Assembly: GCA_951217055.1 (NCBI GenBank)
Contig: OX578276.1
Span: 31,705,505-31,769,504 of the forward strand
Source: Gerris lacustris
Lineage: Eukaryota; Arthropoda; Insecta; Hemiptera; Gerridae
Reading direction: 5' to 3'
Length of the DNA stretch: 64,000 nucleotides
The notes below the pieces were generated by a model, which saw only the letters and a program-made list of their open reading frames with translations, was not told where the DNA came from and did not search any database. Numbering within the stretch: the first letter of the stretch is position 1; the number at the start of each line of letters is the position of its first letter. The translations under genes were made by a program, and so were the position numbers. Shown one piece after another: positions 1-11,488 of this stretch.

Positions 1-1091
1 AGATTTTTCTCGGGAAACTAAAATATCTATTATTAGAACAAGGAAATCATTGTGGAGGGAATTTGCAATTGTGATGAGTAATAATAATAATGTATTGGGA
101 AGTTTAATTTGATGAAGTGGGAAAAGGAAGTCAAAACAATATATTTATATACATAATATGTAAATTTTATATATAGTTTGGATAATCAATTTTAAAACGT
201 AGCTAAAAATAACTATAAAAAATAATTTTAATATATTAAGGGTATTTTGCAAGCGTCAATATTTATCCTTGTGGCATTGCCCCCTCTTGCTGGGGGAATA
301 CTGTAGGCCGAAATGAGTCAATGAAACAGTAGCCAGTCCGGTTTTTACCTGACATTCCACATTCTGACGTAACGGAATGAATCTTGGGCTTTAACCTTAC
401 ATTTATATTTGATATTTCTTCTTTTATTTTTTATTTAAAACTCATCTCAATAAAAAAAAAAACCTGCGGGATTTTTTAAAAGGATTTTATATAGTTTTTT
501 TTTCAGAATATTTTATTGTTTGTTGTAATTGTAATCTGGTTATTTTTTGAAAACTCGATAGATTAATAAAACCATATGCTTCAATTAATTATTATATATT
601 ATTTTAATACTTCGTTATTTACTTAAATTTATATGCTTAAGTTTAAAGTGTTTCATACTTTATCACTTACTTAAGTTTAAGGTTGTGGATTATTCCGGGG
701 ATAGTACCTCATTATTATTATCCATTGTTTTAATATAAAAATATTTTCCTACCGTTTTTACTTTCTCAAATATATGGAATAATGAGGATGCGATGTTCCA
801 TGTTGAGAATTTTATGAATTGACACGTTTTACAGTCTGTACGGAGTACAGCAACAATTCGATGGTGGTGTAATATTTCATTTAATTATCTTTTTAATAAA
901 CATACTTATAAAGTTTTAACAGATGGTAACATTTTGGTTTCAATTTCAGTGGAGATAAATTTATTTTTATCAATAACCCAAAAGCTAGATTGTCACTTTT
1001 CTTCAGTTGATCCCATATGATTTTATTAGATTTTTTTTTTATCTTTTTGGTCTTCAGGAATGAAATAAGGTTGAAAACAAAAATAGTTTCT

Positions 1092-1702
1092 TTTAGCGAA
1101 TTTTCGAAGAAAATTAATTAAGCTATTGCAATGGCTTCAAAATTTTTGTAATTCTAATTTTTGAAAATTTTCTCCATGGAAATCCGTTTTAGATCATATC
1201 CTTAATCGATTCCTTAAATTTAACACTTTTTTATGTATTTATATGTATGTGTATTATGTATATATGTATATATGTGTTACTCCAAACGACATCTCCCCTT
1301 AGGATGCACTTAAAAATTTCAAACAAATTTTAAAATGTCAATAATATCAAAAGAAAGGATGAGTTCGTTGGCCAGAATTTTTGAAGTTAATTTAGGGGGC
1401 AAATTTTGACAATTTAGGGTCAAAAATAGCATAAAAACATGTTTTTCAATTTTACCTTCTTCTTATATGAAAATATGACAAAAGTGTACATAACAACAAT
1501 TACTGTACTCGTAGAGCTTTCCAACGACATGCATCTTGAAGGGTTTTTACTATTTTGAGTTTTGCACCCCGTATACCCCTGTGTACCATTTTTTTTTTCT
1601 CACATCCAAATTCTAAACCAAAATTTTCCTACATTATTATAAGCCAATAATACGTAGCTTTCTTTGAAAATTCGCTCATCAAGTCATGGTGCATGACTGG
1701 AT
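1092..1702. repeat. Dispersed repeat, inverted copy of 31742-32412
   Basis: About 610 bp that reads as the reverse complement of 31742-32412. Shared landmarks are the start around 'aagctattgcaatggcttc', 'ttaggatgcacttaaaa', 'gacatgcatcttgaaggg' and the end 'gtcatggtgcatgact'. The mid-element ATGTATAT-rich tract of this copy corresponds to the long (AT)n tract of the other copy. The last 18 bases of the window match its 'ggtacacaggggta' motif, so a third copy may begin there. No coding capacity is visible. Confidence 0.75.
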
Positions 1703-2164
1703 TTTTTTACTTTAAAATTTGACTATATTTCGCCCATACCTGGGCATCTTCAGGCCTTGAATTGTAAATCAAGAATTGCATTTTTTTTTGTATTGGAAAA
1801 AGATCTAAATACAATATTGAATTGGAGTAACTTTCACATTGTATTGTTAAGGAGACACTAAATTTTTCCTTTTTTCTTTTTGATTGGGTCGATAGACAGT
1901 TATTTTCTCCTCTTTATGGCTCTTTTTCCACCATTTCCTGATCATGCATGCCTTAAATTAAGATTTATTTTATTATTTTTATAGTAGGTATATTCGAGTA
2001 TTGTTGTGTCCACCATTTTAGTTGGTTGTGTAAAATTATATTTTCGCCACATTTATGATTTATTGCACATTTTATTGTAAAACTTAAAAACTAACTATTA
2101 AATTAAGTTTAATAGAAATGTCAAAGCATGGTATATTCAATGGTAATCGGTAGATTTTTCATGG

Positions 2165-2340
2165 GAGAATGACTTCCGGAATCGGCACTGATGATACCTT
2201 TTTTGAGGCACTGATGAAGGCCTTATGAATGGACAGATGATGGCGATGGCCTTATGAATTCGCTAATGATGACTCTATGAAGGCACTGATGATTGATGAT
2301 GGCCTTATGAATAATCTGATGACGACTCTATGAAAACTGA
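2165..2340. repeat. Degenerate CTGATGA / CTTATGAAT tract
   Basis: Short irregular repeats of 'cactgatga', 'ggccttatgaat' and 'gactctatga' recur about every 20 to 50 bp. The spacing is not constant, so this is a decayed tandem repeat rather than an ordered array. Confidence 0.5.
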
Positions 2341-2656
2341 AAGCTGCCATGTGATATAAACAAATTTCAATTTACCTACGTGAAGACAATTTATGTTATT
2401 ACTTAAGTTAATCACCATAGACACCCCCATATCTAACATTACCAAAGAAGGTCTGGGTCATCTGATGGTGTAACTTATTAGTTGAATGTATATTCCGACA
2501 TTTCGTATCCTATGGGTGTACTGTACATGTTGCTCTGGCGATATAAACAACGCTGACAGTTCAAGTTGTTACTGTCAACATGTGCACCCCTTAGCATGCC
2601 ATTAGCCTATAACTTTAAACATGAAAGCTAAATCACACACACTAAGAAAACATTAC

Positions 2657-2864
2657 CTGTAGTAGAGTCCAGTTTTTCTAGCGCACTCTGGATCCAAGGC
2701 GCAGTAAAGTATGGTCTGAGCTCCTTGGCTTGGGTTCTTTAACAGTCCTCCTATAATATTCTTTATGAACCAAGCTGTTCCTGGCACGCAACCATTGTCA
2801 CTATCCTTCCATATGTTGGTCAGCGCAATGCCAGGATCCACTGAGTAGCAGTTCACGTTGCTTT
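2657..2864 (-). CDS. RDH-A exon 5, SDR C-terminal part
   Basis: A 208-nt exon bounded by acceptor ...atgacag and donor AG|gtaatg, the same length as RDH-B exon 6. It starts ESNVNCYSVDPGIALT, where VDPG matches the family HPG motif after the catalytic helix. It continues through GAQTILYCALDP and ends TGLYY plus two bases of a codon, so a further exon in phase 2 is expected. Reading through the donor gives one Arg and then a TAA at 2655-2653. An automatic prediction might end the gene there, but the aligned donor of RDH-B shows that the family splices at this point. Confidence 0.85.
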
Positions 2865-5275
2865 CTGTCATAAATATATAAATTCTTCTTGTTATATTAT
2901 ATAAAAATACTGAAGGACATATATATCTATGAATATATAAAAGAGTTTCTGTGTGAATTTAATAATGCATTTAAAAATATGCATATATGTATGTAAATAA
3001 CACCTATGTATGTGTGTTAGATAAACGCCAAAAATAACAGTAGTTTATTTATGGTAATTAAAAAAATATATTTATCTCAAGTAGGGAGAAAAAGTTATGG
3101 TTTTGGATTAGTTTAGAGGGACTAAAGTAAGTCTTTTCTTCCCTGAACTCAAAAAGTAGGGAGAAAAACAAGGATTACCAACTTAATTATTTTATGAATA
3201 GTAGAGAATGAATGGCTGATGTATTGAAGTTGTAGAAATCAGGTTGGCAACACTGCTTTTCGACCTTATTTGTAATTTGCTCTTATCATTGTTTAAACCT
3301 GCATCAAAATAACCTTTTATTTGAGTTTAATTGAAAATCTTATTTGTCATTTATATTGAATCTCTTATACTGCTATTAAAAGTGCTAGCAATTATTGTTA
3401 TTCATTAAACTAATAAATAAAAATCACAGGGAAGTACTTGCGTCCAAGTCCTTTTTAGGGTTTTGTAGATGATTAAACATACCTGTTAAGAAATAATGAT
3501 TTATTTTCTTCGATCTCAAGGGTGCCGGGTTTCTATCCCCCGGGGGGTCACAATGTTTTTCATCGGTAATAACGAAAATATAAATTAAATTCTTCAGAAA
3601 ATTTTCATCGCCTCATAATAAGGTATTAGCATGAATTATTTCAAAATTTTAGGACCAGCAGTTGTATAGTTTTATGGAGGGGGGGAATTTTTTTGGGGTA
3701 TATTTTGACTTATAAAACCAATAAAGAGTGAATAATTTAAAAAAGAAAATATATATTTGTATCCTACTCTTCAGCGACTTCCATTTGATACCCAAATAAA
3801 ATAAAAAAAATAAAAAAATTTGGGCGCACTTAAAATATGGCGCACAAAATTGGTAATTTTTAAAAACTGGGAATGAACTTCCGGAATTTTCATCGCCCCA
3901 CAATAAGGTATTACATGAATTATTTCAAAATTTTAGGACCTGCCGTTATATAGTGGTTTGGGGGGGGGGGGGAGTTTTTTTTTTTGGTTATATTTTGATT
4001 TTTTTGCCCAATAAGGAATGCGAAATTTAAAAAAGCATATACATATATATGTGTCCTACTCTTCAGCAGCTTTCATTATATACCCAACTCAAAATTTAAA
4101 AAAAATAAAATTTTGGGCGCACTTTAATTTTTCTAGCCCAAAATTGGCAATTTTTGAAAATTTTGGATGTACTCACGGAATTTTCATCGCCCCACAATAA
4201 GGCACTAGCATGAATTATTTCGAAATTTTAGGGCCAGCCGTTATATAGTGGTTTGGGGGAGGGGGGGATTTTTTTGGGGTATATTTTGATTTTTTTACCC
4301 AATAAGGAATGCAAAATTTAAAAAAGCATATATATATTTGCGTTCTACTTTTCAGCAGCTTCCATGTGATACCCCACTCGAAAATAAAAAAAAATAAAAT
4401 TTTTTGAATTCACCACATTTTTGCGAATTGCGCATGCGCATATTTAATTTTGAAGTTCTGTATATTTTTCCTGTGGTTGGGTCAAAAAGTTGCACCAGTG
4501 TTTCAAATTTCAGCACTTTCGCTTAAACGGTTCGGGCCCTATGAACCAAAGAGCGACGGACAGACAGACACATCACCCTCGTCATAAGGGTTTTGAGAAG
4601 TATCTACAAAACCCTAAAAACTGTGTAATGGCTGTTTATGTATTTTTGTACTAATTTGAATTTTGTACTAATGCCTGAGCATTAGTAAAAGCAACATGTG
4701 TATACAAAATTTCAACTAAATTGGTTAACTTTTCCTCAAGTTCTCGTCACGCACGTAAACGTTACTGACAGACAGACAGGATACATATTTGTAAAATGTA
4801 AGAAGATCAATTAAATTTATTACCACTATAATATAGGTATGAGAGAGTTTTCCGGACCGATCTTTTAATTCTGGTTTATTGTTAATTAGTTGTTTCTCCG
4901 AATATTTCATTTTTACTAATAATGTAAGATTTGCACATTGTTACATCATTTTGTTCCACCCTACACCAAATAAATCAGTTGACTCGATTAAATAGAATCA
5001 CCGCGTATTTCGTATGACTTGGATGTCAACAAGATTCCAATGTTTTCAACGAAAGAATGCAGCCAAAACAAGACTTAAGGCTAAGCGTAGAAAGAATATC
5101 GATAAGTTCAAACCCTATCATATTCTTACTCTATATGGACAATGGAGAAACAGCCACTACAAACAACAGTCATAAAGAAATACGTGAAAAGAATTAGAAA
5201 TAAATGAAATAAGAGTAAAAGAAATCATGTATCGTTCTATAGCTAATAATTACTTTTATATATAATTGTGCTTAC
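2865..5275. other. RDH-A intron 4
   Basis: A 2.4 kb intron filled mainly by the 3447-4618 repeat. The flanks 2865-3440 and 4625-5275 are AT-rich. They carry short (GACAGACAG)-type tracts near 4560 and 4767 and no exon-like sequence that I can recognise. Confidence 0.6.
3447..4618. repeat. 1.17 kb element with TTTTTAGGGTTTTGTAGA terminal inverted repeats
   Basis: The element starts TTTTTAGGGTTTTGTAGA and ends TCTACAAAACCCTAAAAA, a perfect 18-bp terminal inverted repeat. Inside are three tandem copies of a ~293-bp unit, beginning near 3595, 3888 and 4182 at 'ttttcatcgcc'. Each unit carries a G-run. Near the left end, 'ccgggtttctatcccccgg' resembles a tRNA B box. Near the right end lies a (GACA)n tract with 'gggccctatgaacc'. 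A related copy in the opposite orientation lies at 13166-14042. Internal pieces recur at 9520-10020, 49790-49990 and 57060-57400. Confidence 0.75.
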
Positions 5276-5395
5276 CTCGTAATTGTTTAGCTATGTAATT
5301 TGAAAACAGAACATTAGCTGCTTTAGACCTGTAGTAACTTCTACCTGGGCTGTAATGACTTTCTAAATTTATATCATTTAAATTCATTTCTGAAA
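5276..5395 (-). CDS. RDH-A exon 4, SDR active-site YxxxK exon
   Basis: A 120-nt exon, the same length and phase as RDH-B exon 5. It encodes VSEMNLNDINLESHYSPG followed by RSYYRSKAANVLF. Tyr190 and Lys194 (RDH-B numbering) form the YxxxK catalytic pair, and SKAANVLF is the helix typical of RDH11/12/13 proteins. The donor is GAG|gtaag. The acceptor is either tttag at 5396 or a second ag six bases further on. Both keep the frame, and alignment to RDH-B favours the first. Confidence 0.9.
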
Positions 5396-5956
5396 CTAAA
5401 GATTAAAACAGAAATTACCAAGATTGACATCCATGTCCAATATAAGATATTATATTTTTTATATAATATTTTCCTAAATCCTAATTTGAAATACACAGCT
5501 GTAACTCAGTGCCAGAGAAATGTCGATGAAAAATATTTTTCATAGTAGTAAGACTCGAAATTTTAAGTTGAAATTAATTTCTCGGCTTAAACTTGGGTGT
5601 GATTCTTGCCTATAATGGTTTTGTAAAATTCAGATATGACTAATTAAGTTAGTCATCTAACTGATTATTCACAAATTTAAAATCTCTATTTATATATAAA
5701 ATCTAAACAACACTGACTCAACACGGTATCCCTAAAACCTCTGGAACTAAAACCATTGAAATTTGTTGGAAGGTCCCTCTTACCTCCTGGGTGCTCAGCT
5801 CACAAAGAAATCTTTTTACAATCTACCATCATCATTGTCAAGCTTATCGCAATTTTTATGCTGTCAACATGACGAGGAGAGAAAATTCGAAACAAGAATG
5901 CACTGCTTTTTGGAACGAAGTTCCTAATGGTACGTTCTGGAGCTCGGGAGTGAATC

Positions 5957-6668
5957 CGAAATAAACAGGTCAAGTGTGTGCTAGTCAGCACACAGCGAGG
6001 GCGAGGGTCCGTAGACCACACTGTATAGTTTAAGTAGTACCCTATTGATGGTGTTTTTTAAAATGCTAAAAAGCTTACTTTGAACTATCCTAGGGGTCTG
6101 ATATTCTCAAACGACATAAACAAACTTCCGATAAAGTATTTTTTTGCCACTGAACCGGACTACAACCATACAAATTCATCGAAAAGACCATAATTATAAA
6201 AAAACGTATATTTTGTCATTAAAAAATAAAATAATATTTATTTCGAAATTTCCAAAAAGTGGTAACTTTACTTTTGGTCGAAGAATGTTCAGGAATTTTT
6301 TCAGATTTTTTGCACTTTACATAAGCGAGATAGAAGGGGGGGGGGGGGGCACGTTTCACACCCACTTCAAACTTGCCTACGCTCGCCCTACCAAAGTTAT
6401 AACCAAAGAATTATATATTTTTGTAATCAGCTCGACGTACCCTTTCATATGATACCCCTCACGGTGTCGAAAAAAAATTAAAAAATGTTAACCCTTAAGT
6501 GTTTTTATCCTAATTTTTTTGAAAAATATTTTTTCTAAGTCGCTATATTTTTAGGTACAAGACACATACATGCCAAATTTCAAAGTGATCGGACGAAAGG
6601 TGAGAGCACGCGACAGGATGGACGGACAGACACACGCAGGAAAATATAAGGGTCCTTGCTTTTGCCTA
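5957..6668. repeat. Dispersed repeat, inverted copy of 26705-27405
   Basis: About 710 bp that is the reverse complement of 26705-27405. The pair share 'gtgtgctagtcagcacacagcgagg', the stretch around 'cttccgataaagtattttt', and a terminal module of (GGACAGACA)-type repeats next to 'tgccaaatttcaaagtgatcgg'. A third, shorter copy of the terminal module is at 48455-48660. A G-run of 14 lies at 6336-6349. There is no gene. Confidence 0.75.
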
Positions 6669-6734
6669 CAGACCTTAAAAGACGACTCACAAAATCACCG
6701 TCGCAAAAGCAAGCGTCACGAAATTTTCCGATGA

Positions 6735-7040
6735 CGATAACTTGAGTAAAAGTAGACCAATGTTGATTAAATTTGATAGACATGTTCATTTTACTAATGC
6801 CTAGGACGAGTTCGTTGGCCAACCTTTTCCGCCAAAGCGTTCGCGCGCAACGCTCGCGTAAAAGTGAACTTAAAATTTAAAATTTGAATTTTAGTTCGGC
6901 AAAAAATCTAACTTCATCTATTTAATGAGGCAAACAACTTTATAAAATATTTTTTTTAGTAAAACCAACAGCGACACCGCTATAAAGTGTTATTGATCGC
7001 TAAAACTATTAATAGTTTTTATTATGGAGAAAACGAGGGG
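6735..7040. repeat. Dispersed repeat, direct copy of 59448-59765
   Basis: About 300 bp shared in the same orientation with 59448-59765. Both copies contain 'gacgagttcgttgg', 'caacgctcgcgtaaa' and 'agtaaaaccaacagcgacac'. The remainder up to exon 3 (7041-7997) is AT-rich. It contains an inverted copy of a short repeat from 38090-38160 ('taccctgggc.ctacgatgataac', 7630-7690) and no gene. Confidence 0.7.
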
Positions 7041-7997
7041 AGGGAGATAGACGTGGGGAATAGGAGGTGGCTTGGTTCCCACACCTCTCTATTTGACCTA
7101 CCTCTTCAATAGCATAGCGAGACCTTTCGAGTTACTAACAATTTAGTCTTGAAAACGAGACCATATGGGTCCTTGCCTGGGAGAATTCATGGTAGTTCTG
7201 GAAATAGCGACCAGGCTTTATTTAGGGGGAAATGAAATAAATTAGACAACAATGGATTTTAAAAGCCTAAAATAATTCATGTATACATGATAGAACGCGA
7301 GAAAGCTATGTGCCACTCTAATTGGCACTGGATTTTATTATCATTTTTTTTAAAAAAATAAAATATTATACATTATTTTTATTAATTACATATTTGAATA
7401 TTGACGGTATTTTTACAGATTATAATTTTTAAACTAATTAATGGAATTTCATGGGGTTTTTATACATGTATTCCATATTTTATACCGGTTCCATATGTTA
7501 TGTGTAAGTATTTACACATATGTTTGACACATATGTTATGTGTCAAAAACGTATTTATACTTTCGGTATTATTAACCATTAAAGTTTCTAAAATCGATAA
7601 TTTCAAAATAGTTTCAACTCTCTAGGTTAAATACCCTGGGCACTACGATGATAACACACATACAAATGTCATACTGAAAACCACTCAAAACGGATAATTC
7701 AGATGAAATCTCGAAAAAAATTGGTTGAAAACATAACTTTTCCTATAGCAGGGTGAGAAAAAGTAAAAATATAAATTACAGGGGGTAATTAGAAGCTGTT
7801 GTGATAAAATTGAAACTCCGCCTACTAAATTCTTTAAACTTATACTGGTTTTATCTGTCAATGATATTTGTTAATTAATTTTGAGAGTAAACTAAGCAAA
7901 TTCCTTTTTAGAATTTTACTAAGCGAGATTACGTTTCAACAAATGTCAGTAAATTGTTTTTCTGTTAGGTTTTTTTCTAGATTAGTTGGAATATTAC

Positions 7998-8180
7998 CTA
8001 GATTATGGGCGAAGCATGTGACTGTAATGATCCTTGAAGGTATGTTGCCATGTTTTTTCTTGGCTCCACTGATGATCCTGGGAAGTAGAAGTGTCGTTAA
8101 GAGAAAATGCCCTAAATGGTTTGTTGCAAATTGTAGCTCATACCCTTCCTTCGTCTGTATATATGGACTCATCATTATAC
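7998..8180 (-). CDS. RDH-A exon 3, SDR NAG to catalytic-Ser exon (Ser to Cys)
   Basis: A 183-nt exon, acceptor ttcttcag, donor CTAG|gtaat, identical in length to RDH-B exon 4. It completes NNAG and continues IMMSPY...[17 protein letters not shown], then LLLPRI and [18 protein letters not shown] is the conserved helix containing the catalytic Asn. In the family the last motif is V-N-V/L-S-S-x-A-H, and the second Ser is the catalytic one. Here it reads V-T-C-F-A-H, so the catalytic position (164 on RDH-B numbering) is Cys (codon TGC) and the preceding Ser is Thr. Confidence 0.9.
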
Positions 8181-8402
8181 CTGAAGAAGTTAACATTGAT
8201 TATATACCTCTCATAGGAGATAGTTTAGTTCAAAAAGTTCTATTGTTTTTTTGAGAAGATAAAGCCTTGGGGTTGTACTTATAAAAAGTCATTTTGTAAG
8301 AACACCTACTCAACCTATGGCTAGGTTGTTTTACGCACGACTTCATTTTAAAAGTGATGTAGTAAAGACAAATTGAGATTAAATACTCAATAATGACTAA
8401 CT

Positions 8403-11074
8403 CAGTGGCGATCCTGGCTCAAAAGTTCAGGGGGGGCTAAAGCCCCCCATGTTTTGCGGGTGTAGTATACATTTTAATATACCAGGAAAGACTCATTTGT
8501 AAGTTATATGTTGTTGCAGCCCTTCCCAGAGCCAATTCTATGCAATTTTTTCGTGAGGCTAAAAAATTAAATTTATTCAAGAATGTTATAATTGCCATTG
8601 AACTGGGACTGGAAAGTTCTACTGTAAGTATAGTTGGGGGCTTATTTAAAGTCTCCTTTGATACTTATCATATCATCACAGAAGAAAGTATTTGTCTTTA
8701 AATAATAATAATTTTAACATGAGGATTGGTTTAAATACTGTATAGGTTAATTAAAAATGTATAAATTGTCAGAAACAATATAATATTTATAGATAACAAA
8801 AATGTTAAAATTAACATGGACGTCGACAGCAGTGCATTATTGGAAGGAAAATTAAAAAAAATATGACCTCTCAAAACAGCGTTTTTATGCTTCTTTGAGG
8901 TGAAATTTGATTTTAATTCTTTTTCATAAAATAAAATAAACTACTTTCGTTGGCACAAAAGTATGCACAAGTATTTTTAAAAGAATTTTAATTTTTAAAT
9001 TAAATCAAATTATAATTATTATTAACAATGGGAAATAGACAGATAAAAATAGGCCCCTGCACCGGGACTCGAACCACGGGCCTCTATATTTCCGTTACAG
9101 TGCTCTGACCAACGAAGACATTTTAATACAAACTTAAAAATAGTAATTGTAAAAAAATAAAAGGTGTGCACCTAATCGTGGCAGATTAAATAGATCAAGT
9201 AATAGCAATTATGCAATATTACTTCACATCTATAATAAACTGTGTCATTTTTTCAATAGTTGTGAAAAACATGTTTTCTTAGGGGGGTGGTCATAATATA
9301 AAGTTTAGTCCAAAATGGGACATTGAAATTTGGGAAGTTGGTCGAGCTATTGTAGCCCCCCGACGAAAGTGGGGCCCTAGCAAAAATTTGATAAAGAAAA
9401 ACTTTAGATTAAGTTTTCGGACATTATTGGTAAAACTGCAACTGCACTACTTGGCCCACCTATTTCATACTGCCCGATTTACTTAATTTTTTTTTAACTG
9501 TTTCTTTTTACAGAATTTGAATTCGTTATATAGTGGTTGGGGGATATCTTTGGGTATATTTTGACTTATTTAAAAAATAAGAAATGCAAAATTTAAAAAA
9601 GTATACATACATTTGTATCCTACTCCTCAGCAGCTTTCATTTGATACCCAACTCAAAATTAAAAAAAAATTGGGCGCACTTTAAATTTTCGCGCACAAAA
9701 TTGTCAATTTTTGAAAATTGGGGATGCACTCCCGGAATTTTCATTGCCCTACAATAAGGTATAACCATGAATTATTTCAAAATTTTAGGACCAGCCGTAA
9801 TATAGTGGTTCGGGGGGGGGGGGGGGGATTTTGTTTGGGTATATTATGATTTATTTAACCAATAAGTAATGCAAAATTAAAAAAGCAAATATGTATATAT
9901 TTGTAACTTACGATTCAGCAGCTTTCATTTGATACCTACTCGAAAATTTAAAAAAATATAAATTTTTGAGTTTACCCCATTTTTGCGACTTGCGCATGCT
10001 CATATTTAATTTTTAACTTCTTCTCGTGAAAATATAAACTTAAAAAACTACAAAATCATCATTAAATTATTTTATCTACTTGCGGCAGCAAAATGAGGCA
10101 ATATTGAACTGATTTCGGGCAGAGAAATGTGATTTTCACTGCCTAGGCGGTAAAATGAGAAAAAATTTTAATGGCTAGGCAGCAAAATTTTTACTTTTAT
10201 AATGTTGGCAATGACAGTTTATACTATTATCTCTATCTTATAACATTATATATATTATAGTTTAATAAGTAATATTTAATAAATAAACGTTTTTATAATA
10301 AAATAATTTGTTTATATTTGTTAATTCTGTTAAATAAGTTCAATGAATAGTAGATCTTTAATTAAAAAAAATAGCGGAGTCACTGGCCACACTGCAGCTT
10401 CTTGTAAACATCCAACATCCATATTATTGTTGAAGTCATTCTAGATTAGACTAGCTACTTTTCTTGATTTATCCTAGTTACTTCTTTTCTTTTAAGCAGA
10501 AGAATATATCTTTAATAGTTTTATTAATTTGTTAGTAAAAATATAAATAAATATTTTATATTGCGTGCATTATTCATTCAGAAGTTATGTGTGTTATGAA
10601 CGTGTGTTTTGTATTTTGTTGTTATAGCATCACTTTGTTATTCACAATTTTTATTATTCCCAAGCTTCATACTTGATTTCTTTATCAACATTAATTATAG
10701 TTAATACTTATGTTATCTTATTAATATGACACATAGTAATTAACTATGTTATACTAATAAAGATAGTATTTTAGCAGTTTAATTTTTCTGCCGCCCGTAG
10801 ATAAAATATTGTATGCAACAGCAACAAGGCAGCAAAGGAAACATTTCTGCCTCGTTTATTCATAGCCTGTCCTCGCCTTTGGCTCGGAGGCTAATCAGTA
10901 CTTATAATAATAAAAATAATAATAATAAAAATGAAATATTTCTTAAAAAAAAATTTAAAGGTGGGCTAATTTTCTTTTGGGGCCTCGGGCGGTCTAATTT
11001 TCTTCCAGGGGGGGCTAATTTTCTCCCAGGGGGGGCTATAGCCCCCCCTGCCCCCCCCCCTAGGATCGCCACTG
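8403..11074. mobile_element. hAT-type non-autonomous element, 2.67 kb, with 8-bp TSD
   Basis: The left end is CAGTGGCGATCCTGG and the right end is CCTAGGATCGCCACTG, matching inverted termini of the CAGNG type typical of hAT transposons. The flanks GACTAACT (8395-8402 and 11075-11082) are a perfect 8-bp target-site duplication, as hAT insertion produces. No transposase ORF is visible. The interior includes a tRNA-like SINE piece (9052-9121), a fragment of the 293-bp G-run repeat (9520-10020) and G/C-rich ends. It sits in RDH-A intron 2, 222 bp upstream (in gene direction) of exon 3. Confidence 0.85.
9052..9121 (-). repeat. tRNA-derived SINE head
   Basis: On the minus strand this reads as a tRNA-like sequence, with 'gttggtcagagcac' resembling an A box and 'ggttcgagtcc' matching the pol III B box. 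It is followed by the body 'gtctatttcccattgttaataataattataatttg', shared in part with 27987-28168. Stems are imperfect, so this is a SINE and not a tRNA gene. Confidence 0.65.
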
Positions 11075-11488
11075 GACTAACTCACCTTAAAATATAATAG
11101 TTATTAAAAACAAAAACAAGTATTCAACTATCAATTAACTTTAAAGCATATATAAATATATAGTCTGGCAATTTGTGTAGTACATTGTATAATTTTGCTA
11201 TGGGCTATGATTTTTCTGACCATTTACGTCATTTACATGTACTGTACACATACGACAGAATATAGACTACATAAAGATACACATTTATACAGTGTGTCCC
11301 AAGATAGAGTATCCGAGAGAAAACATTTTCTTATTTTTGGGTTTTCGAAAAAAGTCATTCTTTATAAAAACTCCTGCTTATCATCATTAAACCTCTAAAC
11401 TCTAAAATCTAAAAATTATAAAATCTTCTTCGCCTTAAGTTAAAGCGAAATATAGCTGACTTATAGAGAAGAAAGGAGAGTTTTATTA

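Larger units (their letters stand above)
1..2656. other. RDH-A 3' flank or last intron; repeats, no gene
   Basis: No coding exon is recognisable here. The first ~30 bases match the end of the tRNA-like SINE family seen at 41818-42300 and 56283-56860. A dispersed repeat lies at 1092-1702 and a CTGATGA-rich tract at 2165-2340. I searched the minus strand for a terminal exon like RDH-B exon 7 (reading DC..., then VAETLFKMS-like) and did not find one. The last exon of RDH-A is therefore either outside the window or lost. Confidence 0.6.

Noticed and set aside
2165..2340. Hammerhead ribozyme cores, because CTGATGA and later GAAA-like bases recur
   Set aside because: No pairable stem II lies between the two conserved blocks and the spacing is irregular.
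7868..8254. 128-codon plus-strand frame over RDH-A exon 3
   Set aside because: It is antisense to a conserved exon with matching splice sites and SDR motifs.
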